From the NCBI GenBank assembly GCA_023213395.1, contig CM041465.1:240319741-240383740 (forward strand): a stretch of 64,000 nucleotides of DNA, in the 5' to 3' direction. Made by a program: the position numbers and the translations under genes. Under the pieces are notes generated by a model. It saw only the letters and a program-made list of their open reading frames with translations, was not told the origin of the DNA and did no database searches. Numbering within the stretch: the first letter of the stretch is position 1; each line of letters begins with the position of its first letter. Positions 10,097 to 22,732 of the stretch are shown in pieces. Origin of the DNA: Cycas panzhihuaensis (lineage: Eukaryota > Cycadophyta).

Positions 10097-12070
10097 ATGG
10101 GTGGCCAAGAGGCCCCAAGTCTCAATCAGATAGAGCTAAGAGATAGTCAGAAGGGTAGAGAACTGACATGAGCTTAATTTTGATCAGTTTTTGTGGTATT
10201 GATAGGCTATTATCGCGGTAGATAACCACGAGAACATAGGGATGGTGATGCTTAGCTTCATCGAGATGATGTCTAGGGAGGACAAGGGGGTCTTACGGAG
10301 GTGTGGGCTATTAAAGGCCCTGAAGACACCTCAATATATGTCAAACTAGAGACTATTAGTAGATATCGTATCACATTAGGACCAGAGAAGGCACGTTTTC
10401 CACCTACCCCAGGTGGGATACATGATAATGACGCCAAGGGATATCAGGCAGATACTGGGAGTACCAGTGATTGGGAGGCTAGTTATACAAGGAGCGCTGC
10501 CTAACAATGAGGTAGCACACAGGGAGGCAGCAATGTTCTTCACAGGAGAAGATAGATGGGAGAGGAGAGGAGTTCCTCTCCAGACCATGGTTATATCTAG
10601 AGTTCCTCGTGTGAGGAAGCTCATCACATTATGCATTCTATTTCAGATTTCCTAGAAACAGAACTATAGGGACGTCCTTAGGGGATGGATGGATGCAATG
10701 TGCTACTATGAGGCTAGTGAGAGGATGAATTGGGCCACCCTGATAGTGGTGAACCTTGTCGCGTAGCTGGATGTTATCAGGACGATAGGTAGGGGAGGAC
10801 TATCCTATAGCATGTTGCTACAGTGCTGGTTCTTCGATCATTTTGGAGCAGTGGCACCAGCGGGGGGACCACACCCCATTGTAGAGTGGGCCCCGATGGT
10901 CCACAAGTGGCGCATCAGCCGAGGGGACAGAGGACCGTGCCCATGTCGACATCTGCTGGAGGCTACATCACTGGACCTCCTCACTATAATGGATTATGTG
11001 GCAGATCTGTACAGGGTAGTGAGGTAAGATAATGACGATGGGATAGGCAGAGCAGGGGTACTCCCAGGGGATGACGATGATGGAGATGGAGGAGATGGGG
11101 CTGGCCCGTCATGACCTACAGGAGAGGCAGGCCCATTAGGGACAACAGGAGGAGCAGCAGGGCCATCCAGGACTGCTGGCGGAGAGGCAGGCCTATCAGG
11201 GGCTGCAGAGGAGAGTAGGGGGACAGTGACATGGGCCCGCAGGCTACAGATCGTGAGGAGATCTAGAGAGACGATGGCAGAGGTGGTACCTGAGGAGGAG
11301 GTACCAGCAGCTGGCGGGGAGCTAGGAGTAGAGGCTATCGCACGGATAGAGGAGCCAACAGCTACAACAGGTGAGATCTAACCTCTTCATCATTTGATAG
11401 CTGGATAGATAGTTTGATTTGGTTTTATTTCGATATACAACTGGATATATACTAACATATGGTATGTTGGATTTGTAGGTACCATGGAGATCTAGCAGTT
11501 AGTAGAGGCCATGGTGAGGGAGATGTTCCCTTAAGTATATGCAGAGGAGAAGCTGCCCATCCATATAGAGGATGCACCTAGATTGGTAGGTGCCCACATG
11601 GCACCATTCGCCTCATTGGCGAGGGCGAGAGACATCTAGGCTACAGAGTCCCAAGAGCACATAGCATTCAAGGGATAGATGCAACAGGAGTTGGATGAGG
11701 CCTAGAGCGAGCGGGACACATTGCGGGGTCGTATAGGCTCTAGAGACTCAGGGAGGAGCAGGTGGAGATACAGAGAACAGGGTCTAGATGGCAGTCCTAA
11801 AGGAGCATCTCCAGGGGATAGAGGAGAGGTTCCAGAGTATGTAGGAGAGACTCCGGGGAGTAGAGGGAGAGAGGGATCGTATCCAGGCTTGATATGATCA
11901 GTTGGTAGACTAGGTGGCATCAAGGTCGAGCAGGAGAAGGATGTATACCCACACAGTAGTGACAACCCCAAGGAGGCTACGTGATGAGGGAAATGAGGCA
12001 GGGAGCTCGTGGAGGCCCAAGAGGAGCCTCGGAGTGATGTGGTCCCCAGGAGAGGGATCACACTGACCAG
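10097..12070 (+). pseudogene. Antisense plant-mobile-domain-like gene, element 1 (two exons)
   Basis: Runs opposite to the retrotransposon's gag-pol. I place the start at ATG 10097 because the ATG after an AAAAG run is shared with elements 2 (33206) and 3 (38981). Exon 1 (to 11370) encodes a PMD-like domain: WDQRRHVFHLPQVG-type strand (near 10380), ILGVPV, a stretch around VPRVRKLITLCILFQIS (about 10600), WATLIV, then LLQCWFFDHFGAVAP (about 10815), the counterpart of LLQ.W..EHF in PMD proteins. A Gly/Glu/Asp-rich linker follows. After an intron, exon 2 is Glu/Gln/Arg-rich and probably a coiled coil. Stops are mostly TAG/TAA where Gln is expected, plus frameshifts. PMD families are known from plant transposons and from host MAIN/MAIL proteins. 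Alternative: a lineage-specific protein only resembling PMD. Confidence 0.7.
11371..11478 (+). other. Spliceosomal-type intron in the antisense gene, element 1
   Basis: AT-rich 108-bp interval between GC-rich coding stretches, starting GTGAGATCT and ending GGATTTGTAG, with a branch-site-like TACTAAC about 30 bp before the acceptor. Joining the flanks keeps a Glu/Gln-rich frame. Element 3 has an equivalent interval (40277-40408), and element F ends one at 62271. Introns survive in antisense genes of retroelements because the genomic RNA is made from the other strand. Confidence 0.72.
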
Positions 12071-12234
12071 GAGATGGTGCCCGAGCAGCAGGGCAGTAAT
12101 AGGATAGAACACATGTATTTAATTTTGATAGGGAAAAGCACGGGCCTCCAGGGGGTCATATATATAAAGTCATATGATTGTACCCCCCCTACAAAGATAC
12201 CAGCTTCCCATATGTATGACATGACATATGATTT

Positions 12235-13260
<1,026 letters not shown>

Positions 13261-13499
13261 GAATCACTGGTGACGGCAAAGTAACCATAACCACCTACGC
13301 CAATAGCGGCAAACCTAACTAGGTTTGGCTCATGACATGGCATAGTGTTCGACTGATGAAGGTCGGTCTCCTAAAACAAAGGTCCCATGGAAGGGGTGGC
13401 CTCCTCAGGATCGCTATCTTCATCATCAAAGATAGCTTGGTACGTTGGATGAGAGGTGTGAGATGGTATAGGCTCACGGGCAATAACTTTAACTCATCC

Positions 13500-13931
13500 T
13501 TCATGGATAAATTTAAGTTGCCCCCAACGTATGGAGTGGATTGCTCCCATTTGGTCGAGCTATGGTTGGCCCAACAAGAGGTTGTACTCTACATCAATAT
13601 CGAGTACAACAACTTCAATAGAAACAGTTTTCCCTCCTAAGGTAAGGGAAAGGGAGACTGTCCCTAAAGGGGACTTCTCAGTCCCATCATACCCTTGGCA
13701 TTTCCAAGGGACAAACTCAAGAGCTACTATGCCTAGCTCCTTGAGCATATGCATAGGCATAACATTAACTAAAGAGCTATTATCTACAATGGTCCTCTTT
13801 ATGATAAAATTAGGAGTGTAAATGGTAATGATGAATGGGTAATGCAACAGGTTCTCCTGCTTATTGGGAGATGGGAGATCTCTGGGGTCAAATGAGATGA
13901 CAGGTAGTCCATGGAAGGTAGCACCTACCAC
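13500..13931 (-). pseudogene. pol: Gypsy aspartic protease, element 1
   Basis: A retropepsin domain that would process Gag and Pol. Minus-strand frame from 13931: FITIYTPNFIIKRTIVDN, then the active-site region IVDNSSLVNVMP (family D-[GS/T]-x-S-x-N; here the second position is Asn and the third Ser), GYDGTEKSPLGTVSL, VLDIDVEYNLLLGQP, the usual flap and C-terminal strands of Tat-type proteases. The frame 13560-13931 is open. Downstream it runs into the acidic linker (GVGGYGYFAVTSDSESD-like, about 13260-13320). Active-site changes suggest loss of function. Confidence 0.78.
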
Positions 13932-14079
13932 ATAACATCTTGTTGGCCAAGAGCTTTAAGAAGAAGAGCACGCTATTTAGGGCAGCTTCTCAAGACATCC
14001 ATTAAGGATATCCCCGCAGCGACGGTGTGGAGCTCGTCAATGATAGAGAAGGGCCTACCCTTCGCAGTAGGTTGGGTAA

Positions 14080-16535
14080 GCATTCTTCAAAAATAGTAAT
14101 GGCCAGGGCATATAGGAATAGTCTTGGGAAGTGCAGGAGGTTCCAGAAGAGAAGTTTCCAGAAGAGGATCAAGGTGAGATATAGATGAAGAGGCATCGAC
14201 TGCCTCTTTAGCGGCTTGAGACCAAGTTAAGGCATATAATAGAGTGGTCTCAAGCAATTGGACAACCTTCTTTCCCTTGTTATGGGATCGCGAAGGCGAA
14301 GGAGCATGACAATCTGGGGAATACGAAGAGGATGATGAACCTCGCACACCCTTCCCTCTACCATGTGAAGGACGAGAATCGAGGGATCTACCTTGGTTCT
14401 GGTTGTTTCTTTGTTGAGCATTACGATCACGCTCCCTATGTTTGGGGAACGGATCCTTGTGGACAGGTTGATTGAGATTGGGTCTTGAGGCCCGTCTGGG
14501 AGACAAATCGCATGGCAGGGCATCACGAGGGTGTTGCACTTGACAATGCGAGTCATTATAGAAACATTCCCCATGGATAGAGCACCACTTCTTCTTGAGT
14601 AGAGGATCAGCTTTCCTCACTTGAGAAGGATGGGTACTACCCCCTTTGGGGGGAGTGGCTTGAGAAGCCTGTTGAATTTGTTTGTTGGAGATTGACGATG
14701 AAGGGGCTTGGAGTTTAAGCTCCTTCATCGTATGCTCAAATAAGCGTATAGTAGAAGTAAGGGGGTCTAAAGTCCTCTCAGTCGAATGAGAAGTAAACCT
14801 AGTAGGTTACGAAGGTTTAGTTTCCTTAGTTGAGGGAGGTGCCTCACGATGTTGTGAGGGCTTAAGAGGCTTCTTGAGTCCAGCTTAGATCTTAATAGCC
14901 TCTAATGCTAAGAATTTTACGATCGCAGAGTCGCACGTAGTTGCCCCATTTTAAGGACTTCCACATGTACTTTGGGGCAAAGTGCATTAACGAAAAGGTC
15001 TCTCTTCAACTCCTCAGGCAACATGGCCTTAGTAGATTGAAGAAGGTCATGGAATCATCTTACAAAGTCACGATTCATCTCATCATGACCTTGTTTGAGC
15101 GATAAGAGGGATTTCATTTCACTCTCAAATAGACGGGCTACATCAAAGTAGTTGATGAATTCATCCACTAATTACTGGAATGAAAAGATAGAGTGGGCAA
15201 GGAGGCGATAGAACCATTTAAGGGTGTCGTCCTGCAAAGATCATGGAAACAGTTTCATTAAGATATGGTCGTAAGCCCAGTAGTCTATACATGCCATAGA
15301 AAAACTACACATATGTTTAGTTGGGTCTTACAACAAAGTTCCATCAAATTTGGGAACTTCAGGAGGGTGAGGTGACAGATTAGTTTTTAATGCCTCAATG
15401 GATAGCGACGTTGATCTATAGTCCATAAAGGGACATGCCCTTACATGGGTCGTAGGGTCAACGAACAGCAATAAGCAAGGAATGGATGGGGGTAGTAAAC
15501 CCATCCCTCCTTGGGGAATCGCCCCTTATTAGAAGGGGGCTTGAGGATAAACACCTTAGAAGAGAGTTCGGTTCCCTTGCAAGGGCGTAGTGAAAGAAGT
15601 CATGCTGGATGGCAGAAATGGGGGGTGCAGGACCAGATTCTACCCATATGGGCCATCGGTAAGTGGTGTGACCCTATATGGGTGTAGTGGGTCCACCCCA
15701 TAAGCTGGAAGGTGATTCCCCTTACCCTACCCCCAAGGTTGAGATGCATAACCTGGGGGTAAGTATAGGGAAGGACCACTAGATAGGTTTTGAATATATG
15801 TGGGAGCGGGTCCCATGTAGTTAGTGGTAGTAGTACTAGTAGGACCTTTAGGCCTACTAGGGAACGTATATGCCACATTTAGCAGTGGCACATTGGCTTG
15901 GCTTGGAAAATGTATGTTGGCCCTAAGCTAGGGAAAAGACACACCACGAACGAGTCCTAAAGGACTAAGACCATGACTAGGAATAAAGGGTACGACACTT
16001 GTCCCCAAAGTTAGTGTAGAAATGAAGTGGGACCAGTGCATAGGAACAGAAGGATTACTTGTCGTGGGAGGCGTAGGTGTGGACAAAGAAGGCACTCTAC
16101 CACGTAAAGCTTCTTCAAATCACCTGGGACGTACTTTAAGGTAAGTCGCTCAAAAATACTCGATGATAGCTTCAATCACGTCAGCGGGAGGGGTATCTTC
16201 ATAACCATAAGAGGTTGATAGGATCTCAACTGATGGAGACCCTTCAGGGCACTCCTCACAAGAATCACCAATCGGATGGTGAATCTCATGAAGAGGTGAG
16301 CCTTCTACTGCATGAGTAGAAGGATAAATGTCAGAGGGGTGAGGCTAGTCACCCGGGTAGTAAATGGGATCGTCACCCTATTGGGTGGATCCCGGAATAG
16401 GAGTGGGAAACTCTTGGGTTCCTGAGACCAAGGTGTGGTAAGCCCAATCAGAATGGTAGCCCTCCATTATCGAATCAGAATCTGACGATGGAAGGGAGCG
16501 ATACGTAGGGTCTTCTAACAATGGCAGCAGAGCTC
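14080..16535 (-). pseudogene. gag: Gypsy Gag polyprotein, element 1
   Basis: Long Gag (roughly 800 residues) with many stops. N-terminal part (16535-15450): Pro/Tyr/Ser-rich, including EDPTYRSLPSSDSDSIMEG and SDWAYHTL, then YGVDPLHPY-type repeats. Core (about 15400-14890): VPKFDG, DYWAYDHILMKLFP, LKWFYRLLAHSIFSFQ, LLSLKQGHDEMNRDFVR, LPEELKRDLFVNAL, i.e. the Retrotrans_gag capsid domain. C-terminal part (14728-14087): basic, Ser/Pro-rich, with a degenerate zinc-binding CSIHGECFYNDSHC near 14570. Start codon not determined. Elements 2 and 3 show the same layout. Confidence 0.82.
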
Positions 16536-16708
16536 ATAAACGATGCAAGAAATGTCGCATGCAATGCCTTTACAAAAGTTATTAGAAGAGAGCAAAGGGT
16601 ATGAAGCATACATTGGGGGCTGCCCAATGAAAAATAAAGTCAAGAAGATCACCTAAAAGCAAGAACACCAACAGGAAGAGAGGCGAAACTAGTTCTCTTA
16701 CTAGCAGT

Positions 16709-16726
16709 TCCCTAGTATGGTCACTA
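16709..16726 (-). promoter_or_regulatory. Primer binding site, element 1 (degenerate)
   Basis: Minus strand reads TAGTGACCATACTAGGGA one base after the 5' LTR end. The equivalent in element 2 is TTGCGATCATATTGGGGA. Both resemble the TGGCGAC...CTGGGGAC arrangement of Tat/Ogre-type primer sites, with C-to-T and G-to-A decay. tRNA identity not assigned. Confidence 0.5.
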
Positions 16727-16727
16727 G

Positions 16728-19368
16728 TGAAATGTGTCTACGGGGTGGTCTTCTATGTTTAGTAAGATGTGGCTGACCAAGATGTAATCAAGCTATGAGT
16801 GGGATATAACGGCAAGGAAAACACCACGCAGGGTGTCCATGCACCAGAGCGCAGATTCAGGACCTACAAATGGTGCCTAATTACCTTTGGGTGATCTTTG
16901 GAGAAGGACGCAAGGCAAATCCTTGGGTCGTCTCAAAAGGAGAGGCCCTCCTACCCCTTGGATGGTTGGGAAGAGGGAGAGGGATCCTAAAGACTTACGT
17001 CTTCTCTACAGAGGGAGAACGCGACGTATAGGTAAGTGTGTGTAGTATGATATCCTACATGTGGGCTAGTTGGGGAAGTGGGAAATGGATAAATCACGTC
17101 CAAAGAAAACTACCTACACATGACATAAATAACTATGAATAAAAGATGCACAAATCCAAGGATGAGTTCTTTTTCTCTTCTTCATTTCCTATATGTTTTA
17201 GCATACAAATATATGCATGAAAGAAAACGATGCAGGAAAGGACAAAATAGAAGAAGAAGAATACTTGGAAATGTAGAGTAGTTAGAGTGTTGCGACCTTC
17301 GATTCTTTGTGTGATCTCCTGCTCGAACTTATCACGTAGGTAAGAGACTAGCCAGCGATGGTTGCCATAAATAGTCAAGGGGCTATCTTACCTTCCCCAA
17401 ACGTGCAAAAAAAAAAAAAAAAACAAACAAACAAAGCAAAGCAAGGACAACAAAAAGGAAACAAAGAAATACTACTAATAAGAGGCTAACCTGTCAATAA
17501 GTTCGCCTCGTGCATATTTCCATTACCACAAAGCCTGCCAATCACAACATAAGAGTTTCTCCCTCCCGAAAGAGGGGATGCCAAATATACCTACTATATG
17601 TATATGTAAATATAAAGAAATTGATAGAAAATCAAGTCAAAAATATTACACACTACTCCAAAACTCCAAACAAAACTCAAGCAAGCAAAATAGTATCCAA
17701 AATGAAGGAGTTAGCCTCAGAATGGCTAACTCACCCATAGATATCTCCACATAGCCTCAAGGGAAGGAAAAATAATGTATACTGACTGTATGGGATAGCA
17801 AGCAAGAGAGGAAATAGACCAGCAGAATGATATACAAGCACACCCAAGAGACGAAGTGTTATGAGCAGCAAATCGTCTAGTTGGTTTGGGCTGAGGGTCA
17901 CAGACCAACCGAGAAGGGTTTTGGGGCTTATGTGGTGCCCAAAACCAACAAGTGCAGGTCTAAAACTAGTATGGCAAGGGGCTGCCAACACTGTTTCAGA
18001 TCTAGAAACAAGCTCTCAAAATCCCTAGCCCAGCTCCAAGAGAGGCATTAGGTGAAAGAGGAAGGAAGGGAAGGGTTTGGACCCTTGTGGAGGAGGTCAA
18101 CAAGGGGGACTGACCCTGCCTTTCTCACCTTCACCCTTCCTTGTGTAACCCTCTTGCATAGCCACCTTGAAGTAGACTTGCAGGGAATGAGAGAGGGAGC
18201 ACTATGAACTAGGAGCAATGGGTAAACTCCTATGAGGTGCAAAGCCAAGAGCAAAAAAATGGCTGGAAAGTGTTCATAAAAAAGAAGGGGAGAAACATGA
18301 AACTTGGAGCAACATTCAAGAGGTACCTTGTAGTAGGAAATCAGAGCTTGTTCCTGCCAAAAATAGGAAAAAAAACCTATGCTTGATAGGCCTTCCCAGG
18401 CTGGGCTGAAGAGGAGGCAACCGTGAGAGCACAACTAAGATCTTGGAACCTTGGAGCTTACTTTGAAGACTTGCTGTGAGTACTCCTTTCTCCACTATGT
18501 AAACCTATAAAGAGAGGGCCTGAGCTGCTGGAGCAGGGCCTGAGATGTAGCAGGTATCTATATGGAAAGAGCACTAGAGCCAAAGAGCAGGTCTTCTGGC
18601 AGTCCTAGAGAGAGAGTTGTAGTAGTGCAATGAAGAAATAGATGAAGAAGAGACCCAAATGAGTTTCTTTTTGGGTTTTATATTCCTCTTAACCCTAAAT
18701 AAGCATTTAAGGTTGTGGGGAAATGAGTTAGCATGGTCGCCATGTGGTAGTTCTGCGAAAAGAGCACAAGCTACTGTGACTGTTTTAAAAAATAATTTTA
18801 AATAGTCACACTATAGCAAACTTCGTGGTACCACCGTAAATATTGCGGTATCATTAAGTTTATAGCAGTGCAGGCCTATAAGCTAAAATTAGGATAGAAA
18901 TCGGACCTAAAGCCAAATAGTGGGTATGTTGAGGCTGGGCAAGCTAGGAATTCTTGCCCAGGTGGTTGACAGGTGGCCAAAAGAGAGGAAGGGTCTCAAT
19001 GGAGGGTCCTATCATACTTAGAAGGAGAATCAAAGTGGAGACAGGATGTTGTCATGGATGAGACGCGACCAACTAAGGTGCTCAAGGAGCTATGGAGATG
19101 GTGTAGGTGGCTGAGTACCATATGGGGTGTATGACTCACTGAGGAGTGCCCCCACGGTGAGTCATCATAGGCTGAGTGGTGTGCAGCAGGTACAAGCAAT
19201 GTGATCAAGCAAGAAAGCAATGCAGTCATGCAAATGATAAGCAAGCATGCGTCAAGCAATACACTAAGCAACCTCAGCCAAGCAAATGTCAAGATGGGAG
19301 TGAAGAACATATACCTAAGCTTACCTGAGTCAACTCGTCCCAAATCCATTCTTGATAGCTAGGAAACA
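16728..19368 (-). repeat. Gypsy element 1, 5' LTR (2641 bp)
   Basis: On the minus strand it starts TGTTTCCTAGCTATC at 19368 and ends ...CACATTTCA at 16728, next to the primer site. Its part 17274-19368 is collinear with the 3' LTR copy at 6143-8224. A TATA box (TATAAAACCC, minus, about 18670-18680) and a GTAC inverted-repeat cluster (about 18800-18870) are in the same positions as in the other copy. ORFs inside are not conserved between LTR copies and I do not call them genes. Confidence 0.87.
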
Positions 19369-19871
19369 GTTGTTACAGGAGGATCAGATGAGGATGAAGA
19401 AAGTGGGGGAGGAGCAGATGAGGAAGAGGCTTACCCACGGAAGGCATCTTCAAACCATCTAGGATGTGGTTGAAAATGAGCAAAGCAATAGCACTCATTA
19501 AAAGCTTCAACCACGTTAGCGGGAGGGGTATCTACATGATCATAAGAGGTAGACGGGACCTCAAACTAAGTAGATCCCTGAGGATGTTCCTTATAAGAAC
19601 CACCAACTAAGTGGTAAATCTCAAGAGGAAAGGATACTTCTACTGCATGAGTAGAAGGATGGGTGCCAAGTAGGTGATGTTGGTCACCTAGGTAGTAAAT
19701 AGGATCATCACCCTTCTGGGTGGATCCTGGAATAGAAGAGGGAAGCTCATGAGTTCCCGAGGATAAGGTGTGGTAGGCCCAATCGGAAGGGTATCCTTCC
19801 ATGGTTGAATCAAAATCTGACGATGGAAGAGGATGATACCTGGGATCTTCTAACAAATGGGGGCAAGCCAT
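19369..19871 (-). pseudogene. gag: Gypsy Gag N-terminus, element A (truncated)
   Basis: Minus-strand frame beginning at about 19871 (MACPHLLEDPRYHPLP) reads SSDFDSTMEGYPSDWAYH, GDDPIYYLGD, THAVEVSF without stops as far as about 19566, then degrades. It matches the N-terminal Gag of element 1 (16535-16080) and element 2 (24700-24960). It is the best-preserved copy of this segment. It ends at 19369 where the next LTR begins. Confidence 0.7.
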
Positions 19872-20063
19872 GTAAACAATGAGAAAAGTATCACATATAA
19901 AGCCAACTGCCACTGTAGGAGAAAGAAAGGGTGATAAAGAGCGCACGTTGGGGGCTGCCCAATGAAGGAAATGAAGTGGGATGAACCACAAGCGAGTAGC
20001 AATACCAATAGAAAAGAGCAAAGACTAGCTCCCTTATTGGCAGATCCTGAGTATGGTCGCTAG

Positions 20064-22732
20064 TGGATGCGCATCTATGGGATAGCTACCTAACTAAGTA
20101 GGAATAATGAGGGTGGTCAATGGCACTATCAGTTGTAGATAAGAACCTACGAGCAAGGCAAATACCATGTAGGGTGCCCTGTGCACCAAAGCACAAGTTC
20201 AGGATTTGCGGATGGTACCTAGCTACCAAATGGTGGTTCCCCACTTTCACTAGGAAAAGAGGAGGCAAAAGAGTAGTTGGGATGGATCTTGAAGATGGGT
20301 CCTCCCACCCTTGGATGGCCGAAAGAGAAGAGAGAGAAACCCTCAAGGGTTCCCCATAGCAGAGGGAAACAAGTAGGTGAATAACCTACGATTGTGGTCC
20401 CCTTGGTTGCTCAGACGAGTGGAGGAAACCAAGGGGAAATGTGAAGAGTAAACAGAGCAAAACCAATGCAATCTAAGACGGCAAGGGCAAAGCTTATGAA
20501 CTAAAGGCCAAAGGTTGGGAGAAAAATCTTCCTAAAACCTTTTCTTATAATAGATACGATGTACAAAGGTGCTAAACCGAATGTAAATCAAAAGAAGAAT
20601 CGATTTCCTTTTCCCTTTCGAGTGATCTAATTACTACCATGCAAGAAACTCTAAAAGGAAGAGAAATAAAAATGAAACGAAGGCACATACCCGAAATGGA
20701 GACACGATTGAGGTGGCAGCGTTCCCACAAGGTGTGCAAGATCGCTCCATGAAGCATGGCGAAAGAGAGGGGTCATGATAGGATGAAGCATGGGGCTTCC
20801 TTACCTTCCCCAGAAGCGACACAAGAGTGCTAAGAAAGGAAAGAAGGATAGCGATAGCAGCAAATAAAGTGCTACAATAAATATGAGTGCATACACTTAC
20901 CTGAGAGAGAGGAAAAGGAATGAGTCCTTTGCATCCTCCATGTACCTACAAGTAAGTGAGAATATCCCTTTCTGGAGAAAGGGTGCTAGCAATACAAAGT
21001 GTAATCCTAACAATACATGTATGTATGTACCAAAAACAAACCTCTATGAATATATGTTAGCATTCGTGAACCACAAGATTGTAATAATAAATTATGATGA
21101 CAACTATCCAAATGAATGATGGGTAAGTTGGTAAGCCTCGGAGTGGCCCATCTCCCGTAAAGAGCAACCCTACCTTCCCTCAAGAAGCAACAAGGCAACG
21201 AGGATAGGGCTATACAAAGGGCTGCAGAATGGAGACAACAAAAGTGTGAGGAAGCTCAAAGAGATCCTTAACAAACCAGAGTGCTATGGGAAGCAAACCA
21301 GGTTGCTAAGAACAAGGTTGAGCTAGGGACAAGTAGCCTGGGATTATGCATTACCCAGATAAAAGATATAGGCCTACAAACCAGCATTACAATAGGTGTA
21401 AACACTGATTTTAGCAGCTAGAAATAAGCTTCTAACCCTTAGCCCTACTCTAGGAGTAACATAGGGACAAAGAGGAAGGTTTGGAGGGCAGGAGCCTCTT
21501 AGGGAGCATGAGGGTGGTGCAGAATCTACCTAGCTCTATCCCAAACCTTATGCAGCCCACTTTGGCTACTGTCCTAGGCGTGAAATGTAGGAAGAGAAGC
21601 CCAAATAGTAGGGGAAACAATCTAAGACAAAGGCAAGAAATAACCCCCAAAAAAATAAGACAAGACAAGCTGGAACAAACCATGCAAAACTGGGCATGAA
21701 CTAGGCAAGGAAAGACCTTAGACCAATAAATACCTTTGGAGAAGATGGGAGGCATTTGCCTCTGTTAAAACCTGCTGAGAAGAGGCTGAGAAATCTGAAG
21801 AAAAGCTGTGGAGTAGCAGGTGTGGAGTCCCTGCTAAGATGGGTGAAGGAAAATCCTACACCTGAGACCGCTTGATGGCTACCTGGGCAAAGGTGTCTTA
21901 GAAACTCTTCGAGGAGGCCCTCTCCAAGGTGTGCAAGGGGCTGTTAAGATGTCACAGAAGAGCCAAAGGAGAGCTAGGCGTTGGAGAGTGGTTACAGGTC
22001 TTGGAACAGCAGTGGAGTAGTAGGAGATAGCAGACAGCAGGACATTTTTCCTTATAGTCCTTCTAAAATGAGCCAAAAAGATCTTAAGAATGAGTTGGGT
22101 AAGATTTAAATACCCAGCCCCAACCTTAATTGAGCGATTAGGGCGCGGCTAGTGGTGAGTTGAGTCATGAGATACGTGGAAATTCTACAATAAATATGAG
22201 AATTGCCATGGTAGTTTTTAAAAATAAGTCATGATCAGATCGCAGATACTTCGCGAAGCATCAGTGAAATCTACCACGGTGCGGGACCAAAGGCCAAAAC
22301 TAGCCCAAACGGCCAGCCTGGGCCATGGACCAGTGACCTAGGAGGCCGGCAGGGGGCAAGCTCACCTGCCCAAAGGTAGACAAGCAGACAAATGAGCCAC
22401 ATGAAGCGATAATAGGACTCAAAGGTGTGACAAGTCAACCAAACGATGATGGGTCATCATGCGAGAGGGCATGACATGAACCAAGTGGGTCTTAAAGTGA
22501 GTAGGGCAAAATGCAGGAAGTGATGTAGCCACCGGGGTGTCACACTCGCTGGGAATGTGCCCCCGCTATAGTCGTCATAGGCTAGATAGGTGTAGATGAC
22601 AATAGGACCATCTACAAAATCATAGACTGCAAGCAGATACTCATCACAAAAGAAAATAACAATAAGATGAGAAACATACCTACACTTACCTGAGTCGAGT
22701 GTTCCGTATCCATTCCTGAAAGCCAGGAAACA
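20064..22732 (-). repeat. Gypsy element A, LTR (2669 bp)
   Basis: On the minus strand starts TGTTTCCTGGCTTTC at 22732 and ends ...GCATCCA at 20064, followed by a primer-site-like CTAGCGACCATACTC. A TATA-like GTATTTAAATC lies at about 22100-22112 (minus). The right border coincides with the start of a plus-strand LTR fragment at 22733, showing insertion into element 2. Possible target duplication right copy GTTTT (22733-22737); the left copy is outside the window. Confidence 0.82.

Larger units (their letters stand above)
19369..22732 (-). mobile_element. Gypsy element A: 5' LTR and gag N-terminus only
   Basis: A second minus-strand element of the same family but with a clearly different LTR. 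Only its 5' LTR (22732-20064), primer region and first ~160 codons of gag are seen before element 1's LTR starts at 19368. I read this as element 1 inserted in gag of element A, the rest of A lying beyond element 1 to the left of the window. Alternatively a deletion fused leader and LTR. Confidence 0.7.

Noticed and set aside
10155-10205. A possible first intron in the antisense gene (similar AG at 33099-33150 on the minus strand)
   Set aside because: Only about 51 bp, shorter than usual plant introns, and in element 2 the frame reads straight through if stops are restored to Gln/Arg, so a continuous exon is simpler.
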